Shown piece after piece: positions 1 through 4,007 of a stretch of DNA of 5,911 nucleotides. The notes under the pieces are model-generated. The model did no database searches. It saw only the letters and a list, made by a program, of their open reading frames with translations, and was not told the DNA's origin. The DNA comes from DAOPZC01 sp035353175. GTDB taxonomy: Bacteria; Verrucomicrobiota; Kiritimatiellia; RFP12; UBA1067. The translations under genes were made by a program, and so were the position numbers. Numbering within the stretch: position 1 is the stretch's first letter; the number at the start of each line of letters is the position of its first letter. The DNA lies in NCBI GenBank assembly GCA_035353175.1, contig DAOPZC010000136.1:1-5911 (forward strand), read 5' to 3'.

Positions 1-735
1 GGCGTGAGCGTGCTGTGCGAGAAGCCCATGGCGCTGAACGCGGCGGACTGCGAGATCATGATCAAAGCGGCGAAGAAGGCGCCCGGCGGCGCGAAGTTGA
101 TGATTGCGCAGTGCCTGCGGTTCTGGCCCTGCTACGTCTATCTCAAGAAGCTGGTGGACAGCAAGAAGTATGGCAAGGTGATCGCGGCCTCGTTCCGGCG
201 TTTCAGCGCGCCTCCCGGATGGCAGAAGGGCACCAACTGGTTCGCAGACGAGAGCAAGAGCGGCGGCGTGGCGCTGGATCTGCACATCCATGACACCGAC
301 ATCGTCAATTTCCTGTTCGGCATGCCCAAATCGGTGACGAGCACGGCGGCCTTCGGAAAAGCCGGTGAGATGCAGTACATCTCCACGCTCTACGATGTAG
401 GCGGAGCTGCGGTGACGGCCGAGGGAAGCTGGGTGATGACCAAGACGCTGGGGTTTGAGGCCAGCTATGTCGTGACCTTCGAGAAAGCGGTGGTGGTGCT
501 CGACGGCAAGCGCGAGAAGCCGCTGTGCGTGTATCCGGCCAAGGGCGAGGCCTTCGTTCCGGTCTTGGCGGAGGGAGAGGGGTACGAGTATGAGATCAAG
601 TGGTTCCTCGACGTGCTGAACGGCAAGAAGGTGGCGTGCGTGACGACGCCGGAGCAGTCGCGCGACTCGGTCAAGATCGTGGACGCGGAGAAAAAGTCCG
701 CGAAGACCGGGAAAACGGTCAAGCTCGCGAAATAG
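1..735 (+). CDS. Gfo/Idh/MocA family oxidoreductase, 5' truncated by window edge
   Basis: This is the 3' part (244 residues visible, stop TAG at 733-735) of a cytoplasmic NAD(P)-dependent sugar or polyol dehydrogenase of the Gfo/Idh/MocA family. The first visible residues lead into an intact E-K-P motif (visible residues 7-9), whose lysine is a conserved catalytic/cofactor-contact residue in the family. The GG-x3-D-x3-H-x2-D pattern follows in the C-terminal domain (D93, H97, D100 of the visible part); the histidine is the usual catalytic residue. Family members are usually about 330-400 residues, so roughly 100-120 residues of the N-terminal Rossmann domain, including its GxGxxG loop, should lie upstream. 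The frame is open from base 1, so the GTG at position 4 is not a credible start. A TIM-barrel isomerase gene follows 41 bases later, a common partnership in sugar and inositol catabolism. The substrate cannot be told from sequence; oxidation or reduction of a sugar, keto-sugar or inositol is all that can be inferred. Confidence 0.93.
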   Translation, partial: GVSVLCEKPMALNAADCEIMIKAAKKAPGGAKLMIAQCLRFWPCYVYLKKLVDSKKYGKVIAASFRRFSAPPGWQKGTNWFADESKSGGVALDLHIHDTDIVNFLFGMPKSVTSTAAFGKAGEMQYISTLYDVGGAAVTAEGSWVMTKTLGFEASYVVTFEKAVVVLDGKREKPLCVYPAKGEAFVPVLAEGEGYEYEIKWFLDVLNGKKVACVTTPEQSRDSVKIVDAEKKSAKTGKTVKLAK

Positions 736-760
736 AAACGCGGTGTGTGAAACTCGGGAT

Positions 761-768
761 GGGGAGGT
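761..768 (+). promoter_or_regulatory. Ribosome binding site of the TIM-barrel isomerase gene
   Basis: A GGGGAGGT purine run holds a full GGAGG core (763-767) nine bases before the ATG at 777. It fixes that start and shows that this genome uses Shine-Dalgarno initiation. Confidence 0.8.
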
Positions 769-776
769 AACGGTTT

Positions 777-1592
777 ATGCAGAAGTGCGGCAAGTGGCCG
801 ATCAGCGTGTGCAGCTGGTCGTTCCGGAAGGGGATCGACGAGATCGGCTCGGTCATGACGGCGCTGGGGCTGGAACACATTAACCTCGCGATCGCGCCGG
901 CGCTCGGTCCGGACGGCGAGGCTTATTTGGAGGCCGTGAAGCGCCAGAACTGGACGGTCACGGCGGGGATGATGAACTTCGAGTATGAGGACTACACGAC
1001 GCTCGACACGATCCGGGTGACCGGCGGCGTTGCTCCGGATGCCCACTGGCCCGCGGCGGGTGAGGCGTTCGCCAAGGCCGCGAAGATCACGGCGGAGCTG
1101 GGGTCGAAATACATCGCGATGCACGTGGGTTTCCTCGATCACACGGACCACGCCTATGCCAAGAAGTTCTATGACCGCGTGCGGTACTTGGGCGACCGCG
1201 CGGGCGAGGCGGGCGTGACACTGCTCATGGAGACGGGGCAGGAGACGGCGGAGGATTTGCAGCGTTTCGTCGAGACGCTGAACCATCCGAACGTGCTGCT
1301 GAACTTCGATCCGGCCAATCTGATCCTGTACAACAAGGACGAGCCGCTGACGGCATTCCGCCGCCTCGCGCCGTGGGTCCGCCACATCCACGTCAAGGAC
1401 GCGATCCGCACGAAAATTCCCGGCTCGTGGGGCAGCGAGGTCGTGTGGGGCGAAGGCCAGGTCAACTGCTATGCGTTCCTGAACACGCTGGCCGAATGCG
1501 GATTCGACGGCGCGCTGGCGATCGAGCGTGAGGCGGGCGAACAGCGCGTGAAGGACATTTCGACGGCCGTGCGTCGCCTGTTGGCGTATTGA
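777..1592 (+). CDS. Sugar phosphate isomerase/epimerase-like TIM-barrel protein (AP endonuclease 2 superfamily)
   Basis: This 271-residue protein has the normal length for single-domain xylose isomerase-like TIM-barrel enzymes, which isomerise or epimerise keto-sugars or dehydrate inositol derivatives in the cytoplasm, usually with one divalent metal. Expected barrel landmarks are visible: the first strand ISVCSWSF (9-16), an A-M-H-V-G strand end with H116, L-L-M-E-T-G with E152, N-F-D-P-A-N with D178, R-H-I-H-V-K-D with H205, a W-G-E-G-Q-V turn, and A-I-E-R-E with E250. E152, D178, H205 and E250 sit where the family's metal ligands are found. No signal peptide is seen. The start is the ATG nine bases after a GGAGG. 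The gene lies 41 bases after a Gfo/Idh/MocA oxidoreductase gene and ends just before a strong terminator, so it is probably the last gene of that operon. Specific activity (for example tagatose/psicose epimerase-like or inosose-related) cannot be assigned. Confidence 0.88.
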   Translation: MQKCGKWPISVCSWSFRKGIDEIGSVMTALGLEHINLAIAPALGPDGEAYLEAVKRQNWTVTAGMMNFEYEDYTTLDTIRVTGGVAPDAHWPAAGEAFAKAAKITAELGSKYIAMHVGFLDHTDHAYAKKFYDRVRYLGDRAGEAGVTLLMETGQETAEDLQRFVETLNHPNVLLNFDPANLILYNKDEPLTAFRRLAPWVRHIHVKDAIRTKIPGSWGSEVVWGEGQVNCYAFLNTLAECGFDGALAIEREAGEQRVKDISTAVRRLLAY

Positions 1593-1611
1593 GTTCCGAA
1601 ATTGTTCGCGC

Positions 1612-1655
1612 GGGCCGAGGGGGCGGGCAGCCGTCTCCTCGGCCCTCTCCTTTTT
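1612..1655 (+). terminator. Rho-independent terminator after the oxidoreductase-isomerase operon
   Basis: A perfect nine-base stem is formed by GGGCCGAGG (1612-1620) and CCTCGGCCC (1637-1645), with a 16-base loop. A pyrimidine stretch ending in TTTTT (1651-1655) follows. It lies 20 bases after the isomerase stop codon. Read on the other strand the stem is not followed by a T-run, so it should act mainly on plus-strand transcription. Confidence 0.75.
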
Positions 1656-1680
1656 CGGAGCCGAAGGCCCTTCTCGGGCG

Positions 1681-2325
1681 TTACGGCTGATCCGCCGCGC
1701 ATTGTTTCAGCAGCCGCGGCAGCTCGGACATGTCGCGGAATGCGGCCACCCCGGGAGCCGCCGAGCCGTTTGCTTCCGGCGCATACAGCAGCACTTTCAT
1801 GCCCGCGGCCGCTGCGGCTTTCACCCCGGCCGGACTGTCTTCGACGACGACGCAACGCTCGGGTGAGAACCCCATCGCTTGGGCCGCGTGCAAAAACAGC
1901 CCGGGGTCCGGCTTCCAGGAGCCGACCTCGTAGGAGCTGAAGATGTGTCCGCCAAAGAAGGGGGCCAGGCCGCAGACCTCCAGCGCCTGGCTGATCTTTG
2001 CGCGCGGCCCGCTCGACGCGATGCAGCGGGGGTAGGCGGTCGCGGCCAGCATTTCATGGACGCCCGGCATGGGCTTCAGCCCGCTTTCGAACAGTTCGGC
2101 CACGTGGTTCCGGTAGCGGTCCTCGAAGTCCTCCGGAAGTTTTCTGCCCAGGCGGTGCTCAAGGTCGGCGAAAATCAGGGTCATTTTTTTGCCCCGATAA
2201 CGGTTGAGCAGATCTTCCGCCGTGTCGTCCAGCTCGGGGAGCAGATCGAGAAAGGCTTGGTAATTGAGGCCCTCGCTGTCGACCAGCGTGCCGTCAAGAT
2301 CGTAGATCACACATAAGTCGGTCAT
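1681..2325 (-). CDS. HAD-superfamily hydrolase, beta-phosphoglucomutase/YieH-like phosphatase
   Basis: This is a complete 214-residue cytoplasmic phosphatase of HAD subfamily I. All four HAD motifs are present: motif I D-L-D-G-T-L-V-D-S with nucleophile D9 and acid/base D11; motif II in I-A-S-S-G-P (S104/S105); motif III lysine K138 in S-W-K-P-D-P; motif IV V-V-E-D-S-P-A-G with E162 and D163. The helical stretch of about residues 17-85 between motifs I and II is the cap typical of beta-phosphoglucomutase-like members. From memory, the segment F-S-S-Y-E-V-G-S-W-K-P-D-P and the following F-L-H-A-A-Q-A-M resemble E. coli YieH, described as a 6-phosphogluconate phosphatase. That is a recollection, not an alignment. 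The ATG at 2325 leaves motif I at the usual distance from the N-terminus, although no good Shine-Dalgarno sequence precedes it. The gene is convergent with the plus-strand sugar operon and lies 118 bases after the SGNH hydrolase gene. A sugar-phosphate substrate is plausible; a mutase role cannot be excluded. Confidence 0.9.
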   Translation of the reverse strand: MTDLCVIYDLDGTLVDSEGLNYQAFLDLLPELDDTAEDLLNRYRGKKMTLIFADLEHRLGRKLPEDFEDRYRNHVAELFESGLKPMPGVHEMLAATAYPRCIASSGPRAKISQALEVCGLAPFFGGHIFSSYEVGSWKPDPGLFLHAAQAMGFSPERCVVVEDSPAGVKAAAAAGMKVLLYAPEANGSAAPGVAAFRDMSELPRLLKQCAADQP

Positions 2326-2393
2326 TTTTGCTTAAGCCCGGCGTTCGCATTCATCTGAAATAAGTTCAAAAAGAGTAGCACGTTGGGATCGCA

Positions 2394-2429
2394 CAGAAAA
2401 GAAAAGTCGGGCCCTGCGCAAGCCGGGAC
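2394..2429 (-). terminator. Weak candidate terminator after the SGNH hydrolase gene
   Basis: Read on the minus strand, GTC-cc-GGC pairs with GCC-c-GAC around a nine-base loop (2406-2429). A T-rich run, TTTTCTTTTCTG, follows (2394-2405). The stem is short and carries an asymmetric internal loop, so readthrough into the HAD gene on the same strand is quite possible. Confidence 0.3.
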
Positions 2430-2443
2430 GGAGGTGTTCGCGC

Positions 2444-3868
2444 TTAAGGCGCGCGCCGGGTCGGGCGGATCACGTAGCGATGGGGCTGCGGTTTGTTGGC
2501 GGTGTGGGCCGCGCGGAAAAGATCGGCGGATTGGCTTTCGAGGGCCGCTTTCTCTGGAATGAGCGTCCGGTAGGACTCGATGACGCCGACGCGGTAGTTG
2601 TTCCAGATGTTGCTGGTTTTGCGCATCTCGGTCAGCCGCTCCTCCAAAAGCCGCTGTTCGATTTCCGGAGACCGCGCTTTGAGATCGGCGAAGAACAGGT
2701 GCTCGATCTGCGCGAAGGTCCGCAACTTGCGCCCTTCGACGACGGCGCGTTCGGCGAGGAGGCGCTGCACGGTTTGGGCCTGCCGGTATTGCGGGGTCAC
2801 CTTGTTCGTCGCCAGATTGATCCCTCCCTCCAGCGCCGCCGCCGTGGTTTCCAGGGCGGGCTGGCCGTCGATCAAGACGTCGTAGCCGCCCCCGGGAAGG
2901 CCCGCGATCTGGAGCGTCTCTTGGTTGAGCTCCGCCGTGAGGGGAACGAGCTCCAGCGCTTGTTCGTTTGCGCTGTCGACCGGAAAGGGTAAGGCCTTTT
3001 CAAAGCAGGTGAAAGAGAGCGCGCCGTCCGCCAGGGCCAGCTGGCCGATTTCGCAGTTGCCTTGCGCGAGGACGGCGCAGCGGGCCGCGTCGATCCGCAT
3101 GTCCGCGACGGTCGGCGCGAGCCCCTGCGCGCGGAGGAACAGATAGGCCATCACGAGATGTCCGACGGGGCCGGGGTGCACGCGGTCCTCCCCGACGATC
3201 GTGAATGCGGGATCTTTCGCTTGCCCGGCGGCGTTGAGGGCAGCCATGGGGCCGTTGAGGTCGACCAGCCCCGCGCCGTATTGGGCGGCCAGCTTGCGGG
3301 CCCCTTCGCCGCAGGCTTTGAGGGCGTCGTTGACGCCGGTGAGACTCTCCGTCGTTTGCTGCCCGGTCTGGTCGAAGAGCGAGGGCGTGATGAAGATGAT
3401 GCGCGTGCCGTCCTTGGAGAGGAGCGACGCGAGCTTTTCAAGATTGGCGATGTTGGCGTCGATGGCCCTCTGCCGCTGCGCTTCGACCTGCGGCCCCGAC
3501 GTGTCGCTGGCATAGAGATGCCGCCCCACGTCGTTCATGCCCAGCATGACCGTGGCAACGGTGGGCTTGCGCGGCGCGATGTCCCACGCATAGCGCCTGA
3601 CACTGCCGGCCGCGGTGTCGCCGGCGAGTCCGCAGTTCCATGCTTCCAGCCGCATGAGCGGGAAACGCGTCGCGTAAAAAAGCAGGATTTGCGTGTGGTA
3701 GTGGGCCTGATGGGTGATGCTGTCGCCGATGAAACAGACGCGGTCGCCGTCCTTGAACGGCGGGGCTTCCGCGAAAGCGCAGGGACGCACGAGCGCGATT
3801 AAAAGCGAATAAAGCGCCGCCTTGAAAAATGAGGTGGGATACCTGCGTGTGCTTTTTTCAATAAGCAT
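2444..3868 (-). CDS. Secreted SGNH/GDSL-family hydrolase with a C-terminal extension
   Basis: This 474-residue exported esterase/acylhydrolase-type enzyme (from the ATG at 3868) starts with a signal peptide: basic N-region (K5, R8, R9, K16), hydrophobic core AALYSLLIALV, and a likely signal peptidase I site after C-A-F-A (residue 33). The SGNH blocks then follow in order: G-D-S-I-T with nucleophile S50; N-C-G-L-A-G-D with oxyanion glycine G80; G-M-N-D with N112; and D-R-V-H-P-G with D228 and catalytic H231. The catalytic domain ends near residue 250. Residues 250-474 hold a probable beta-rich part and then helical segments rich in charged residues, with no domain I recognise. The frame also extends seven codons upstream to a TTG at 3889. 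I prefer the ATG because a near-consensus promoter places its -35 and -10 on either side of that TTG. Relatives remove acyl or acetyl groups from carbohydrates or lipids; the substrate here is unknown. The gene is divergent from the exported serine hydrolase-metallohydrolase fusion. Confidence 0.9.
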   Translation of the reverse strand: MLIEKSTRRYPTSFFKAALYSLLIALVRPCAFAEAPPFKDGDRVCFIGDSITHQAHYHTQILLFYATRFPLMRLEAWNCGLAGDTAAGSVRRYAWDIAPRKPTVATVMLGMNDVGRHLYASDTSGPQVEAQRQRAIDANIANLEKLASLLSKDGTRIIFITPSLFDQTGQQTTESLTGVNDALKACGEGARKLAAQYGAGLVDLNGPMAALNAAGQAKDPAFTIVGEDRVHPGPVGHLVMAYLFLRAQGLAPTVADMRIDAARCAVLAQGNCEIGQLALADGALSFTCFEKALPFPVDSANEQALELVPLTAELNQETLQIAGLPGGGYDVLIDGQPALETTAAALEGGINLATNKVTPQYRQAQTVQRLLAERAVVEGRKLRTFAQIEHLFFADLKARSPEIEQRLLEERLTEMRKTSNIWNNYRVGVIESYRTLIPEKAALESQSADLFRAAHTANKPQPHRYVIRPTRRAP

Positions 3869-3874
3869 GCGGCA

Positions 3875-3903
3875 ATTATCCCGTTTCAAATCCGGATTGG
3901 CAA
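3875..3903 (-). promoter_or_regulatory. Sigma70-like promoter for the SGNH hydrolase gene
   Basis: On the minus strand TTGCCA (3903-3898, five of six matches to TTGACA) is followed, after exactly 17 bases, by GATAAT (3880-3875, five of six matches to TATAAT). A start site seven bases after the -10 falls on the A of the ATG at 3868, which predicts a leaderless or nearly leaderless mRNA. No Shine-Dalgarno sequence is at normal spacing before that ATG, which agrees. Confidence 0.5.
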
Positions 3904-3974
3904 TCGCGATCTTCTGACGCGACGGCTAGACAAGCGGCAGCTCAGATGATAATTTCAACTGGTTAAGGCTGAGA

Positions 3975-3980
3975 TATAAT
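3975..3980 (+). promoter_or_regulatory. Consensus -10 element for the serine hydrolase-MBL fusion gene
   Basis: A perfect TATAAT lies 27 bases before the ATG at 4008, in a locally AT-rich stretch of an otherwise GC-rich window. No good -35 hexamer is found 16-18 bases upstream (best are ATTTCA or TTTCAA near 3952-3958, three of six matches), so an activator may be needed. The predicted start near 3987 gives a leader of about 20 bases that includes the ribosome binding site. Confidence 0.55.
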
Positions 3981-3997
3981 GAACCGGCCAATACGAC

Positions 3998-4005
3998 GGA
4001 GGGGG
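3998..4005 (+). promoter_or_regulatory. Ribosome binding site of the serine hydrolase-MBL fusion gene
   Basis: GGAGGGGG holds a GGAGG core (3998-4002) five bases before the ATG at 4008. This decides the start, and that start gives a proper signal peptide. Another in-frame ATG (4053) lies inside the hydrophobic core and has no such site. Confidence 0.75.
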
Positions 4006-4007
4006 AC

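Larger units (their letters stand above)
3869..4007. promoter_or_regulatory. Divergent intergenic control region
   Basis: These 139 bases separate two divergent genes for exported hydrolases and contain one promoter element set for each direction. The core between them (about 3904-3950) has a short palindrome ATCGCGAT (3903-3910) but no long inverted repeat that would mark a clear operator. Shared regulation of both genes is possible from the geometry alone. Confidence 0.5.

Noticed and set aside
1..6. GTG at position 4 as a true start of the oxidoreductase
   Set aside because: The frame is open from base 1, and the E-K-P motif only a few residues later means the whole N-terminal Rossmann part must lie upstream.
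465..1391. Long minus-strand open frame (308 codons) opposite the oxidoreductase and isomerase genes
   Set aside because: It spans two well-supported plus-strand genes and their intergenic gap, and its composition is dominated by R, H, P and V, as expected from an antisense frame in GC-rich DNA. No domain motif is visible.
1653..1680. Second intrinsic terminator serving the minus-strand HAD gene
   Set aside because: Small hairpins can be drawn (GCCC/GGGC at 1667-1679), but on the minus strand they are not followed by a T-run; the next bases are A-rich.
3062..3802. Plus-strand open frame of 246 codons opposite the SGNH hydrolase
   Set aside because: It is fully antisense to a gene with all SGNH blocks intact, rich in R, G, E and V, and shows no motif; a shadow frame.
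3869..3889. TTG at 3889 as the start of the SGNH hydrolase (seven extra residues)
   Set aside because: TTG is a rare start, the extra residues add an acidic, polar stretch before the signal peptide, and the codon lies inside the predicted -35/-10 spacer. It is kept only as an alternative.
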